Shown here piece after piece: positions 10,384 through 20,140 of a stretch of 64,000 nucleotides of DNA. Where the stretch lies: contig NZ_CP060296.1 of NCBI RefSeq assembly GCF_014303735.1, forward strand, positions 248,001 to 312,000. The letters run 5' to 3'. Made by a program: the position numbers and the translations under genes. The notes below the pieces were generated by a model, which saw only the letters and a list, made by a program, of their open reading frames with translations, did no database searches and was not told where the DNA came from. This stretch comes from Variovorax sp. PAMC28562 (lineage in GTDB: Bacteria; Pseudomonadota; Gammaproteobacteria; Burkholderiales; Burkholderiaceae_C). Positions within the stretch are counted from its first letter, which is position 1, and each line of letters begins with the position of its first letter.

Positions 10384-11252
10384 AGGCGCTCTACGATCTC
10401 CCGGCGCCCGCCAAACTGAACCTGTTTCTCCACATCACGGGGCGACGAGCCGACGGCTATCACCTGCTTCAATCGGTCTTCATGATGATCGACTGGTGCG
10501 ACACGCTTCACGTTGAATTGCGGAGCGACGGGGGCCTCAGCCGCGAAGACCTCACCACGCAGCTACCCGCCGAGGACCTAATACTGCGCGCGGCGCGTGC
10601 CTTGCAGCAATTCGCATCGCCCGGACAGGGTGCGCACATCGGCGTGGCGAAGGATGTCCCTGCGGAGGCCGGCATGGGCGGCGGCTCTTCTGACGCGGCC
10701 ACCTGTTTGCTGGCACTGAACCGGCTCTGGAAACTGCATTTGCCTTTGGCACGGCTCGAAGAAATCGGGCTGGCGTTGGGCGCAGACGTGCCGTTCTTCT
10801 TGCGCGGGCGCAACGCTTGGGTCGAGGGCATCGGTGACCAAATTACTGCGATCGACGTGCCCGCAGCCCGGTTTGCCGTCGCAAAGCCTGCCGAGGGACT
10901 CGAAACCCGTCTGATTTTTGACGCGTCGGACCTGAACCGCGCTACGCCCGCTGCTATAATCTCGGGCTTTGCTGCAGATAGCGCGGCCTCAGGTTCCAAC
11001 TCCGGTAAATCGGGTATTGCCTTTGGTCACAACGACCTGCAGCCGGTTGCACAAAGGCTTTGCCCGGCGGTTTCCGATGCCATCGACTGGCTCGGAGCTC
11101 AAGGACTTTCAGCCCGAATGACCGGCTCCGGAAGTGCGGTTTTTGCGGCAATGCCGCACGATGTTGAACTGGCAGATGCCCCTGAGGGCTGGCGAGTTCG
11201 CAAGTGCAGCAATCTGGCGGTTCATCCTCTTTTCGGGTGGGCCGCTGATTAG
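10380..11252 (+). CDS. ispE: 4-diphosphocytidyl-2-C-methyl-D-erythritol kinase
   Basis: Fourth step of the MEP isoprenoid pathway, phosphorylating CDP-methylerythritol. It is a GHMP kinase of 290 residues. Lys12 lies in PAPAKLNLFLH, the glycine-rich ATP loop is AGMGGGSSDAA (97-107), and the catalytic Asp136 is in LGADVPFF. A Ser/Gly/Ala-rich stretch around residues 192-220 is less family-like. The DNA there contains a perfect TATAAT (10955-10960). The gene is coupled to lolB by an ATGA overlap and followed by tRNA-Gln and prs. Confidence 0.95.
   Translation: MKALYDLPAPAKLNLFLHITGRRADGYHLLQSVFMMIDWCDTLHVELRSDGGLSREDLTTQLPAEDLILRAARALQQFASPGQGAHIGVAKDVPAEAGMGGGSSDAATCLLALNRLWKLHLPLARLEEIGLALGADVPFFLRGRNAWVEGIGDQITAIDVPAARFAVAKPAEGLETRLIFDASDLNRATPAAIISGFAADSAASGSNSGKSGIAFGHNDLQPVAQRLCPAVSDAIDWLGAQGLSARMTGSGSAVFAAMPHDVELADAPEGWRVRKCSNLAVHPLFGWAAD
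10955..10960 (+). promoter_or_regulatory. Possible -10 element inside ispE
   Basis: A perfect TATAAT hexamer in a G+C-rich coding region, followed by a G+C-rich stretch like the discriminators of stable-RNA promoters. The best -35 at 17 bases (CTGAAC, 10932-10937) matches the consensus at only three positions. It could drive tRNA-Gln and prs, which begin 345 and about 520 bases downstream. It could also be chance. Confidence 0.3.
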
Positions 11253-11304
11253 TCAGGATTTTCGGTAGGCGTCCGCTCCAAAAGAGCAGGTCGTCCACCC
11301 GTGT

Positions 11305-11381
11305 AGGGGCGTCGCCAAGCTGGTTAAGGCACTGGATTTTGATTCCAGCATTCGAAGGTTCGACTCCTTCCGCCCCTGCCA
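11305..11381 (+). tRNA. tRNA-Gln (anticodon TTG)
   Basis: A 77-base cloverleaf with the CCA end encoded. The acceptor stem AGGGGCG pairs with CGCCCCT and is followed by discriminator G. The anticodon stem CTGGA/TCCAG holds a seven-base loop TTTTGAT with anticodon TTG. The T-stem GAAGG/CCTTC encloses TTCGACT. It lies between ispE and prs on the same strand and may be cut from a longer transcript. Confidence 0.96.
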
Positions 11382-11392
11382 AACGTTTTGAA

Positions 11393-11414
11393 CTTGCAGC
11401 CGTCGGGCTGCAAG
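11393..11414 (+). other. Hairpin just after tRNA-Gln
   Basis: A perfect nine-base inverted repeat CTTGCAGCC / GGCTGCAAG with loop GTCG lies 11 bases after the tRNA CCA and about 65 bases before prs. No T-run follows, so it is not a classical terminator. It may be an RNA-processing or attenuating structure in the prs leader. Confidence 0.4.
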
Positions 11415-11478
11415 ACCCTGGACCTAGCGGCTCGACCGGGCCATTTCGCATTGCCGGATGCATTCTGCCGAGACCCTC

Positions 11479-12453
11479 ATGCAGGTTCATCATCCTGATT
11501 TCATGGTTTTCACCGGCAACGCCAATCCTGGCCTTGCGGCGGAAATCGCGCAGCACCTCGGCACTACCTTGGGCGCGGCCCGGGTCGGCCGCTTTTCCGA
11601 TGGTGAAGTCACGGTCGAGATCAATCAAAACGTCCGGGCGCGCGATGTCTTCGTGGTGCAGTCCACCTGCGCACCGACCAACGAGAACCTGATGGAACTG
11701 CTGATCATGGTCGACGCGCTCAAGCGCGCTTCGGCCGACCGGATCAGTGCTGTCATTCCTTATTTCGGCTATGCCCGGCAAGACCGTCGCCCGCGCTCGA
11801 GTCGCGTGCCCATCTCGGCCAAGGTCGTTGCCAATCTGCTTGAAACCGTCGGCGTCGAGCGCGTGCTCACGATGGACCTTCACGCCGATCAGATTCAAGG
11901 CTTCTTCGACATTCCGGTCGACAACATCTACGCGTCACCGGTCTTGCTCGGCGACTTGCGCTTGAAGAACTACGAAGACCTGATCGTCGTGTCGCCTGAT
12001 GTCGGCGGCGTGGTCCGCGCCCGTGCACTGGCAAAGCAATTGAACACCGATCTGGCCATCATCGACAAGCGTCGCCCGAAGGCGAACGTGAGCGAAGTGA
12101 TGAACGTCATCGGCGAAATCGATGGCCGCAATTGCGTGATCATGGACGACATGATCGACACCGCCGGCACGCTGGTGAAGGCGGCCGAGGTCTTGAAGGA
12201 ACGTGGCGCAAAGAGCGTCTATGCGTATTGCACGCACCCGATTTTTTCGGGTCCTGCGATCGAGCGTATCGCCCAGGGCTCGGCACTGGACGAAGTGGTC
12301 GTGACCAACACGATTCCCCTTTCTGAAAACGCGCTGGCATGCGGAAAGATTCGCCAACTCTCCGTTGCACCGCTGATTGCCGAGACGATCCAGCGCATTG
12401 CCAAAGGTGAGTCGGTCATGAGTTTGTTCTCGGATCAAGACAACTTGTTCTGA
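11479..12453 (+). CDS. prs: Ribose-phosphate pyrophosphokinase
   Basis: Makes PRPP from ribose-5-phosphate and ATP for nucleotide, histidine and tryptophan synthesis. The 324-residue protein carries the flexible-loop region [15 protein letters not shown] (about 95-109), the catalytic region [14 protein letters not shown] (about 130-143) and the PRPP loop [10 protein letters not shown] (223-232). The start is uncertain. The ATG at 11479 gives [18 protein letters not shown], and ATGs at 11458 and 11503 are also in frame. It lies downstream of tRNA-Gln and upstream of rplY, the usual betaproteobacterial order. Confidence 0.95.
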   Translation: MQVHHPDFMVFTGNANPGLAAEIAQHLGTTLGAARVGRFSDGEVTVEINQNVRARDVFVVQSTCAPTNENLMELLIMVDALKRASADRISAVIPYFGYARQDRRPRSSRVPISAKVVANLLETVGVERVLTMDLHADQIQGFFDIPVDNIYASPVLLGDLRLKNYEDLIVVSPDVGGVVRARALAKQLNTDLAIIDKRRPKANVSEVMNVIGEIDGRNCVIMDDMIDTAGTLVKAAEVLKERGAKSVYAYCTHPIFSGPAIERIAQGSALDEVVVTNTIPLSENALACGKIRQLSVAPLIAETIQRIAKGESVMSLFSDQDNLF

Positions 12454-12463
12454 GCAAAAAGCC

Positions 12464-12489
12464 GGCTTCTCTTTCAGGGAAGCCATTTT
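12464..12489 (+). terminator. Weak hairpin after prs
   Basis: An imperfect eight-base stem GGCTTCTC / GGGAAGCC (one G-T pair) with loop TTTCA is followed by ATTTT. It lies 10 bases after the prs stop. It could be a partial terminator or attenuator between prs and rplY. Confidence 0.35.
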
Positions 12490-12567
12490 GAAACCGGCGC
12501 CGCACTGGTCGCGGTCGGCGCTTAAGAAGCGAAATGGCAATTGCGCCATCGCTCCAAGGAGTTAACT

Positions 12568-13278
12568 ATGAAATTCGTCGCTTTTGAGCGCGCCAAGCAG
12601 GGCACGGGTGCGAGCCGCCGTCTCCGCATTTCGGGCAAGACGCCCGGTATCGTCTACGGTGGTGAAGGCCAGCCGATGCTGATCGAACTCGATCACAACG
12701 CGCTGTGGCATGCCCTGAAGAAAGAAGCTTTCCATTCGACCGTGCTCGAAATGGAAATGGACGGTGCCGCCAGCAAAGTGCTGCTGCGCGACGTGCAATA
12801 CCACCCGTTTCGACAGCTGGTGCAACACATCGACTTTCAACGCGTCGACGCCCGCACGCGCCTGACCATGAAGGTACCGGTTCACTTCAAGAACGAAGCC
12901 GAATCCGATGCCGTCAAGCTCGAGCACAACCTCGTCAACCACGTGACGACCGAACTCGAATTGAACTGTCTGCCGACCGATCTGCCCGAGTTCATCGAAG
13001 TTGACCTGTCGGGCTTGAAGAAGAACGGCACCGTCACGCTGAAGGACATCAAGCTGCCCCGTGGCGTGAAGTGGGTCAGCCGCGGCAAGCTCAATCCGGT
13101 GCTGGCTTCGGCTGTAGCACCTGCGGCTGAAGAAGTCGACGAGCCGGCCGAAGGCGCTGCAGCCGACGCCGCCGCGCCCGCGGCAACTGGCAAGGGCGGC
13201 AAGGCACCTGCTGCAAAGACACCCGCTGCCAAGACCCCGGCAGCGAAGACGCCTGCTGCCAAGACCGCAAAGAAGTAA
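12568..13278 (+). CDS. rplY: Ribosomal protein bL25, long Ctc form
   Basis: Binds 5S rRNA in the large subunit; the long Ctc form is linked to general stress. The protein has 236 residues. The L25 domain occupies about residues 1-95 (start [20 protein letters not shown]) and the TL5/Ctc beta domain about 96-185. An Ala/Lys-rich tail ends in four tandem PAAKT repeats. I chose the ATG at 12568 because AAGGAG lies about ten bases upstream; the upstream in-frame codons are not family sequence. It is followed by a strong terminator before pth. Confidence 0.95.
   Translation: MKFVAFERAKQGTGASRRLRISGKTPGIVYGGEGQPMLIELDHNALWHALKKEAFHSTVLEMEMDGAASKVLLRDVQYHPFRQLVQHIDFQRVDARTRLTMKVPVHFKNEAESDAVKLEHNLVNHVTTELELNCLPTDLPEFIEVDLSGLKKNGTVTLKDIKLPRGVKWVSRGKLNPVLASAVAPAAEEVDEPAEGAAADAAAPAATGKGGKAPAAKTPAAKTPAAKTPAAKTAKK
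13207..13266 (+). repeat. Four tandem 15-base units in rplY
   Basis: Four consecutive 15-base units each encode Pro-Ala-Ala-Lys-Thr at the C-terminus of bL25. The units differ at several third codon positions. The peptide repeat is therefore conserved better than the DNA, which suggests selection for the basic tail rather than a very recent slippage event. Confidence 0.9.
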
Positions 13279-13297
13279 TTCTTTCGCGCCTTGTGCC

Positions 13298-13332
13298 GCA
13301 AACGGCCCGCCTCGTGCGGGCCGTTTGCTTTT
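13298..13332 (+). terminator. Rho-independent terminator between rplY and pth
   Basis: A perfect 13-base stem GCAAACGGCCCGC / GCGGGCCGTTTGC with loop CTCGT is followed by TTTT. It begins 20 bases after the rplY stop and ends 33 bases before pth. It should end the prs-rplY transcript, so pth probably has its own promoter in the short remaining gap. Confidence 0.88.
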
Positions 13333-13364
13333 GTGCAGTGACAACCTCCCCTGATAATTTCCAG

Positions 13365-14024
13365 ATGATCAAGCTCTTCGTCGGCCTCGGCAATCCAGGC
13401 CCGGAATACGAAGCCACGCGGCACAACGCGGGCTTCTGGTGGACCGATGCACTGGCGCGTGACCTCAAGGTGTCGCTGGTGCCCGAGCGCAGCTACCACG
13501 GCTTCGCGGCACGCGCGCAAGTGAATGGCCAACCGGTCTGGCTGCTCCAGCCGCAGACGTTCATGAACCTGTCGGGCAAGTCGGTCGCGGCACTTGCTCG
13601 CTTCTTCAAGATCGCGCCGGAAGAAATCCTGGTGGCCCACGACGAACTGGATGTAGTGCCTGGCGAGGCCAAACTGAAATTCGGCGGCAGCCACGCCGGA
13701 CACAACGGCCTGCGCGATATCCATGCGCAACTCGGCACTGGCGACTACTGGCGACTTCGCCTCGGCATCGGGCACCCCGGCGTGAAATCCGAGGTGGTGA
13801 ACTGGGTGCTCAAGAAGCCATTGAAGGAGCAGCGCGAAGCTATCGACGATGCCATCGCGCGCACGCTGCATGCGGTGCCGGCGCTGCTGGCCGGGCAGAT
13901 GGAGAAGGCGACTTTGCTCATCCACACCAGCAAGCCGCCGAGACCCAAACCGCCGCGCCGTGAGCCGGATGGTGGCGGTGGAGGCACTGGCAGCGAAGGC
14001 GGCGCTGCGCCAGCCGCAGCCTGA
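13365..14024 (+). CDS. pth: Peptidyl-tRNA hydrolase
   Basis: Frees tRNA from peptidyl-tRNA dropped by stalled ribosomes; essential in most bacteria. The 219-residue protein has the substrate Asn10 in GLGNPGPEY, the catalytic His20 in TRHNAGFW, and the conserved segments [10 protein letters not shown] and [13 protein letters not shown]. The C-terminus extends past the usual end of about 190 residues with a Pro/Arg then Gly/Ala-rich tail (about 190-219). I chose the ATG at 13365 because the protein then begins [12 protein letters not shown]; the in-frame codons before it cross the terminator. Confidence 0.96.
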   Translation: MIKLFVGLGNPGPEYEATRHNAGFWWTDALARDLKVSLVPERSYHGFAARAQVNGQPVWLLQPQTFMNLSGKSVAALARFFKIAPEEILVAHDELDVVPGEAKLKFGGSHAGHNGLRDIHAQLGTGDYWRLRLGIGHPGVKSEVVNWVLKKPLKEQREAIDDAIARTLHAVPALLAGQMEKATLLIHTSKPPRPKPPRREPDGGGGGTGSEGGAAPAAA

Positions 14025-14061
14025 CAAGCGAAAAAGACAGAAAGGGAGAAAGGGAGAAAGA

Positions 14062-14818
<757 letters not shown>

Positions 14819-14837
14819 TTATGCTGCGCCCCGCCTC

Positions 14838-15797
14838 ATGAGTCTGTTTCTTCTAAAGCGCCTCGCCACGCTGATCGGTACGCTGATCGGCGCTTCGGTC
14901 ATCGTCTTCCTCGTACTGAAGATCCTGCCCGGCAATGCCGCGCAGTTGCTCATGGGCCCCGATGCCGCGCCTGAAGCGGTGGCGGCGCTGGCCACCAAGC
15001 TCGGCCTCGACCAGCCGGCCTGGACACGCTACTGGCACTGGATCGGCGGCATCCTCACCGGCAATCTTGGCGACAGCTATGCCTACAGCTCACCGGTGCT
15101 GGACCTTATTCTCGAACGGCTTGCGCTGACCGTGCCGCTCGCCCTGATGGCGATGGCGCTCACCACCGTGCTCGCGCTGCTGGTCGGCGTGACTGCTGCA
15201 GCGCGTCACAACAAGCTCGGCGATGTGGGCCTGATGGGCATGACGCAGATCGGTATCGCGATTCCCAACTTCTGGTTCGCGATCCTTCTGATACTCGTCT
15301 TTTCGGTCAACCTCCAGTGGTTCTCGGCCGGCGGCTTCGACGGTTGGGGCGAAGGCATTGGCGGTGTGGCGGCCGGCATCAAGGCCCTTCTGTTGCCCGC
15401 GTTGTCGCTCGCAGTCGTGCAGGCGGCCATCCTCGCGCGCATCACGCGATCGGCCGTGCTCGAAGTCATGCGCGAAGACTTCGTCAGGACGGCCCGCGCC
15501 AAAGGCGTATCGCAACGCGCCGTGTTGTGGACCCATGTGCTGCGCAACGCCATGATCCCCGTCGTCACCGTCATGGGCATGCAGTTTTCGGAGTTGCTGG
15601 CCGGCACCATCGTGGTCGAAAACGTGTTCTACCTGCCCGGCCTCGGCCGCCTCATCTTTCAGGCCATCAGCAATCGCGATTTGATCGTCGTTCGCAACTG
15701 CGTGATGTTGCTCGCGGCCATGGTGGTCATCGTCAATTTCGTGGTCGACGTGCTGTACGCGGTCATCGATCCGCGCATCAAGGCCAGCGACATATGA
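14838..15797 (+). CDS. Peptide-type ABC transporter permease (DppB-like)
   Basis: Inner-membrane permease of the DppB/OppB family, 319 residues with about six membrane segments. The N-terminal helix starts MSLFLLKRLATLIGTLIGAS. The cytoplasmic EAA loop, which contacts the ATPases, is around VLEVMREDFVRTARAKGVSQ. I chose the ATG at 14838 because it starts directly at the first membrane helix; longer frames run into the divergent ferredoxin gene. It overlaps the next permease by four bases (ATGA). It is the first gene of a permease-permease-ATPase-ATPase-binding protein-amidase operon. Confidence 0.93.
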   Translation: MSLFLLKRLATLIGTLIGASVIVFLVLKILPGNAAQLLMGPDAAPEAVAALATKLGLDQPAWTRYWHWIGGILTGNLGDSYAYSSPVLDLILERLALTVPLALMAMALTTVLALLVGVTAAARHNKLGDVGLMGMTQIGIAIPNFWFAILLILVFSVNLQWFSAGGFDGWGEGIGGVAAGIKALLLPALSLAVVQAAILARITRSAVLEVMREDFVRTARAKGVSQRAVLWTHVLRNAMIPVVTVMGMQFSELLAGTIVVENVFYLPGLGRLIFQAISNRDLIVVRNCVMLLAAMVVIVNFVVDVLYAVIDPRIKASDI

Positions 15798-16669
15798 ATG
15801 CCATCGTCATTCCGAGCGGTGCGGCGCTTACAGTGCCGGGCTTCTGGCGCCGCGCCTTGCACCACCGCAGCTTCATGCTAGGCGCTGTGCTCACAGCGCT
15901 GCTGCTGCTGGCGGCCGCCGTGTCGCTCGTATGGACCCCGTGGTCACCGTACGAGATGGACCTCGCCGACAAGCTGAAGCCGCCTTCGGGCTCGCATTGG
16001 CTCGGCACCGACACCTATGGCCGCGACGTCGTCTCGCTGTTGCTGGTTGGCGCACGCGCGTCGATCCTGGTCGGCATGATCGCTGTCGGCATCGGCCTCA
16101 CGGCCGGCACCGCCCTCGGCTTGCTCGCTGCGGCACGGCGTGGCTGGATCGAAGAAGCCGTCATGCGGTTTTCCGACTTCACGCTGGCGTTTCCGGCGAT
16201 CCTCTCGGCCATCATGATGACGGCGGTCTTCGGCGCCGGCATCGTCAATGCGATCGTCGCGATCGGCATCTACAACATCCCGACCTTTGCGCGCATCACG
16301 CGCGCATCGGCCAACGCAATCTGGTCGCGTGAATACATTGCGGCCTCGCGCGCCTGCGGCAAAGGGTCGTTCGCAATCACCATGCAGCACGTGTTGCCCA
16401 ACATCTCGGCCGTGCTCATCGTGCAGATCAGCATTCGCTTCGCCATCGCGATCCTGGCCGAGGCCGCCCTCTCCTACCTCGGCCTCGGCACGCAGCCGCC
16501 GCAACCTTCGTGGGGCCGCATGTTGAGCGAGGCGCAGACCATGATGTTCCAGGCGCCGTTGCTCGCGGTGTTTCCGGGTGTGGCCATCGCGCTGGCGGTG
16601 CTTGGGCTCAACTTGCTCGGCGACGGGCTGCGCGACCTGCTCGATCCACGTCTTGCGCGCGCTCGTTGA
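15794..16669 (+). CDS. Peptide-type ABC transporter permease (DppC-like)
   Basis: Second permease of the importer, DppC/OppC family, 291 residues. It has the N-terminal membrane helix (about 29-50) and the family-typical periplasmic stretch SHWLGTDTYGRDVVSLLLVGAR. The EAA loop is near SREYIAASRACGKGSFAIT. The C-terminal WGRMLSEAQ and LGLNLLGDGLRDLLDPR segments are also typical. The ATG at 15794 overlaps the stop of the first permease (ATGA). It is followed by the first ATPase after 42 bases. Confidence 0.94.
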   Translation: MNAIVIPSGAALTVPGFWRRALHHRSFMLGAVLTALLLLAAAVSLVWTPWSPYEMDLADKLKPPSGSHWLGTDTYGRDVVSLLLVGARASILVGMIAVGIGLTAGTALGLLAAARRGWIEEAVMRFSDFTLAFPAILSAIMMTAVFGAGIVNAIVAIGIYNIPTFARITRASANAIWSREYIAASRACGKGSFAITMQHVLPNISAVLIVQISIRFAIAILAEAALSYLGLGTQPPQPSWGRMLSEAQTMMFQAPLLAVFPGVAIALAVLGLNLLGDGLRDLLDPRLARAR

Positions 16670-16711
16670 ACATCCCGACGAGCACCCGATGAAGCCCCGC
16701 TGATAAATCCC

Positions 16712-17722
16712 ATGGCACTGCTCGAAGTCAACGATCTCCACATTCAGCTGCAAACGCAACGCGGCCCGGCCGAAGCAGTGCGCGGCATCGGCTTTGCACT
16801 GGAGCGCGGCGAGACGATGGGCATCGTCGGCGAATCGGGCTGCGGCAAGTCGATCACCGTCCAGTCGTTGATGGGTTTGCTTCCCACGACCGCGAAGGTC
16901 ACCGGCAGCATTCGCTTCGACGGCACCGAACTCGTCGGGCTTGACGAGGCTGCCATGTGCGAGATTCGCGGAAACCGCATCGGCATGATTTTTCAGGAGC
17001 CGATGACGGCACTGAATCCGGTGCACACTATCGCGCGACAAGTCGGCGAACCGCTTCGACTACACCGTGGGCTCTCAGGCGCCGCGACTCGCAAAGAGGT
17101 GTTGGCACTTCTCGACCGCGTCGGAATTCCCGATGCAGCGTCGCGGCTCGACGCCTATCCGCACCAGTTCTCCGGCGGACAACGGCAGCGCATCGGCATT
17201 GCGATGGCGCTGGCCTGCGGTCCCGATCTGCTGATCGCCGATGAGCCGACCACCGCGCTCGACGTCACCATTCAAAAGCAGATCCTCGACCTCATCCAGA
17301 GCCTGGTCGCAGAGCGCGGCATGGCGCTGATCTTGATCTCGCACGACCTTGGCGTCATCGCGCAGAGCGTCTCGAAAATGATGGTCATGTACGGCGGCAG
17401 CATCGTCGAAAGCGGTGCGACTTCGGTCGTCTTCGCTGAACGTGCGCATCCGTACACACAAGGTCTGTTTGCAGCACGGCCTGCCCTCGGCGCACCGCGT
17501 GGCGTGCGGCTGGCGACTATCAAAGGCAGCGTGCCCGAGCTGGTCGACATGCCGCCAGGCTGCCCCTTCGCGGGGCGCTGTGCATACACCATCGATGCCT
17601 GCGTTTCGACGCGGCCACCGCCTGTCGCATTGCCGAGTGGCGACGTCGTGCGTTGCATACGACTCGGCGATTTCACAGCCATGCCGCCTTCAAGCCCGAT
17701 GGCTTTGGAGGCAGTGTCGTGA
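16712..17722 (+). CDS. Peptide-type ABC transporter ATPase (DppD-like)
   Basis: Nucleotide-binding subunit of 336 residues. Walker A is GESGCGKS (about 44-51), the signature is [15 protein letters not shown] and Walker B is [12 protein letters not shown]. The C-terminal oligopeptide-transporter extension has the cysteine motif [14 protein letters not shown], which in some family members binds an Fe-S cluster. Its stop overlaps the GTG start of the partner ATPase by four bases. Confidence 0.94.
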   Translation: MALLEVNDLHIQLQTQRGPAEAVRGIGFALERGETMGIVGESGCGKSITVQSLMGLLPTTAKVTGSIRFDGTELVGLDEAAMCEIRGNRIGMIFQEPMTALNPVHTIARQVGEPLRLHRGLSGAATRKEVLALLDRVGIPDAASRLDAYPHQFSGGQRQRIGIAMALACGPDLLIADEPTTALDVTIQKQILDLIQSLVAERGMALILISHDLGVIAQSVSKMMVMYGGSIVESGATSVVFAERAHPYTQGLFAARPALGAPRGVRLATIKGSVPELVDMPPGCPFAGRCAYTIDACVSTRPPPVALPSGDVVRCIRLGDFTAMPPSSPMALEAVS

Positions 17723-18561
17723 ACGCATCCGTGAGCACCTCTGCAACCAGTTCCATCGCACCCAAGCTGCTCGAAGTCACCGACCTGGTGCGCCACTACG
17801 CCATGCCGCGCGAGTCCTTGTTCGCTGCGCCCAAACTGGTAACGGCGCTCAATGGCGTGAGCTTCTCGATCGAACAAGGCCGCAGCCTCGGCATCGTCGG
17901 CGAGTCGGGCTCTGGCAAGTCGACCATCGCGCGATTGGTGATGGCGCTCGACAAGCCGACCTCTGGCCGTGTGGAATTGCTGGGTCGTGATTTGCACACC
18001 TTGCCGCGTGCCGATTTGCGGACTGCGCGGCGCGACATCCAGATGGTGTTTCAAGACCCGTACGGCTCGCTCGACCCACGTCAAACGGTCGCGCGCATCG
18101 TTGCCGAGCCACTCGAGGCGCTGGCCGAAACGACGCGCGCCGAGCAGCGCGAACGCGCCAGTGAATCGCTTGCCGCGGTGGGTCTGCGCTCGACCGACAT
18201 GAACAAGTATCCGCACGAATTTTCGGGCGGCCAACGGCAACGCATCGCGATCGCCCGTGCGCTCATCACGCGACCCAAACTCATCGTGGCCGACGAGCCG
18301 GTGAGTGCACTAGACGTGTCGGTGCAGGCCCAGGTGCTCAACTTGATGAACGACCTGCAGCAGCAGTTCGGCATCAGCTATCTCCTCATCAGCCACGACC
18401 TCGCGGTCGTCAACCATCTGTGCGACGACGTGTGCGTGCTGCACCGTGGCGTCATCGTGGAACGCGGTGCGCCGCAGCAGCTGTTCGCGCACGCGCAACA
18501 CCCCTACACGCAGGCGTTGCTGGCGGCCGTCCCCCGGGCGGAACCGGTGATGCCCGCATAA
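17719..18561 (+). CDS. Peptide-type ABC transporter ATPase (DppF-like)
   Basis: Second nucleotide-binding subunit, 280 residues. Walker A is GESGSGKS, the signature is [15 protein letters not shown] and Walker B is LIVADEPVSALD. The C-terminal extension is shorter than in the DppD-like partner and lacks its Cys motif. I chose the GTG at 17719 because it overlaps the upstream stop (GTGA); a longer frame inside dppD-like DNA is not supported. It is followed by an 85-base gap and then the binding-protein gene. Confidence 0.92.
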   Translation: MNASVSTSATSSIAPKLLEVTDLVRHYAMPRESLFAAPKLVTALNGVSFSIEQGRSLGIVGESGSGKSTIARLVMALDKPTSGRVELLGRDLHTLPRADLRTARRDIQMVFQDPYGSLDPRQTVARIVAEPLEALAETTRAEQRERASESLAAVGLRSTDMNKYPHEFSGGQRQRIAIARALITRPKLIVADEPVSALDVSVQAQVLNLMNDLQQQFGISYLLISHDLAVVNHLCDDVCVLHRGVIVERGAPQQLFAHAQHPYTQALLAAVPRAEPVMPA

Positions 18562-18646
18562 GCAAATGCTTGCCGGCCCACAGGCCGATCGCGCATGATG
18601 TAACTTTGTTTTCCTTGATTTCATCAGTCCTTCTGGAGCCCCGACC

Positions 18647-20140
18647 ATGCTGAACAGACGCACCGTCCTCACCTCATCTGCCGCGGCCGCACTGGCCTCG
18701 ACCTTGCCAACGCTTGCCTTGTCGCAAGGCCGCAAGGATTCGATCGTGATCGGCATGGCGCTCGAACCGCCGGGGCTCGACCCGACCGCAGGCGCTGCCG
18801 CAGCCATTGCCGAGATCGTTCAATACAACGTGCTCGAAACGCTGACCAAGATCAACGCCGACGGCAGCGTGACGCCGATGCTGGCCGAAAGCTGGGAGGT
18901 ATCGCCCGACCTGAAGACGTACACGTTCAAGTTGCGCCGCGGCGTCAAGTTCCAGAACGGCGAACCGTTCAACGCGACGACAGTGAAGTTCGCCTTCGAC
19001 CGCGCCGGCGGTGAGAAGAGCACCAACAAGGACAAGCGGACCTTCGCCAACCTGAGCACGCAAGTGATCGACGACGCCACCGTGGTCGTGATCAACAAGG
19101 AGATCGATCCCGACCTGCCCTTCGTGCTGGGGCAAGCGACGGCCGTGATCGTTGAGCCCAAGAGCGCCGACACCAACGCGACCAAACCGATCGGCACCGG
19201 CCCCTACAAACTGGAGAGCTGGGCCAAGGGTTCGTCGCTCGTTCTGACCAAGTGGGAAGGCTTTCGCAGCCCCGGCAACGCCAAGATCAACAAGGTCACG
19301 TTTCGCTTCATTGCCGACACCGCCGCACAGGCCGCGTCGCTGTTGGCCGGCGACGTCGATGCGTTCCCGCGCGCCGGCACACGCATCGTTCCGCAGTTCA
19401 AGAGCAACCCGCAATTCCAGGTGATCCTCGGCGGCTCGCGCGCCAAGACCATCGTCGCCATCAACAACAGGAAGAAGCCGCTGGACGACGTGCGCGTGCG
19501 CCGCGCCATCCTGGCTGCGCTCGACCGCAAAGCCTTCATCGAAGGCGCCGCCGATGGCTTTGGCGTGCCGATCGGAAGCCACTACGTGCCGGGCGCGGCG
19601 GGCTACATCGACACCACGGGCATCAACCCGTTCGACATCGAAAAGGCCAAGAAACTGCTGGCCGAAGCCGGCGTCAAGACACCGCTCGAACTGACGATGA
19701 CCTTGCCGCCACCGCCCTATGCGCGGCAGGGCGGAGAAGTGGTCGTGGCTCAGCTCGCCAAGATCGGTATCGTCGTCAAGGTGCAGAACGTCGAGTGGGC
19801 GCAGTGGCTCAGCAACACCTACGGCGGCCCGCACAACTACGACCTGTCGATCATTTCGCACGTCGAGCCGTTCGACATCGGCAACTACGCCAAGCCGGAC
19901 TATTACTGGGGCTACCAGTCGAAGGCTTTCGACACGCTGTTCGACAAGATCAAGAGCACCGGCAACGCGGCCGAGCGCCTCAAGCTTCTGGGCGAAGCGC
20001 AAAAGATGCTGGCGACCGATGCCGCCAACGGCTTCATGTACCAGCCGCAGTTCCCCACCATCGCCAAGAAAGGCGTGAAGGGTCTGTGGAAAGAAATGCC
20101 GATTTCCGTCAACGATCTGTCGGCACTGAGCTGGTCGTGA
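18647..20140 (+). CDS. Periplasmic peptide-binding protein (SBP family 5)
   Basis: Solute-binding protein of the DppA/OppA family, 497 residues. The N-terminus MLNRRTVLTSSAAAALAS carries a twin-arginine-like motif before a hydrophobic region, so Tat export is possible. The family signature LAESWEVSPDLKTYTFKLRR occurs near residues 80-100. The actual ligand cannot be read from the sequence. The linked amidase suggests an amide, amino-acid derivative or small peptide. The stop is coupled to the amidase GTG start. Confidence 0.93.
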   Translation: MLNRRTVLTSSAAAALASTLPTLALSQGRKDSIVIGMALEPPGLDPTAGAAAAIAEIVQYNVLETLTKINADGSVTPMLAESWEVSPDLKTYTFKLRRGVKFQNGEPFNATTVKFAFDRAGGEKSTNKDKRTFANLSTQVIDDATVVVINKEIDPDLPFVLGQATAVIVEPKSADTNATKPIGTGPYKLESWAKGSSLVLTKWEGFRSPGNAKINKVTFRFIADTAAQAASLLAGDVDAFPRAGTRIVPQFKSNPQFQVILGGSRAKTIVAINNRKKPLDDVRVRRAILAALDRKAFIEGAADGFGVPIGSHYVPGAAGYIDTTGINPFDIEKAKKLLAEAGVKTPLELTMTLPPPPYARQGGEVVVAQLAKIGIVVKVQNVEWAQWLSNTYGGPHNYDLSIISHVEPFDIGNYAKPDYYWGYQSKAFDTLFDKIKSTGNAAERLKLLGEAQKMLATDAANGFMYQPQFPTIAKKGVKGLWKEMPISVNDLSALSWS

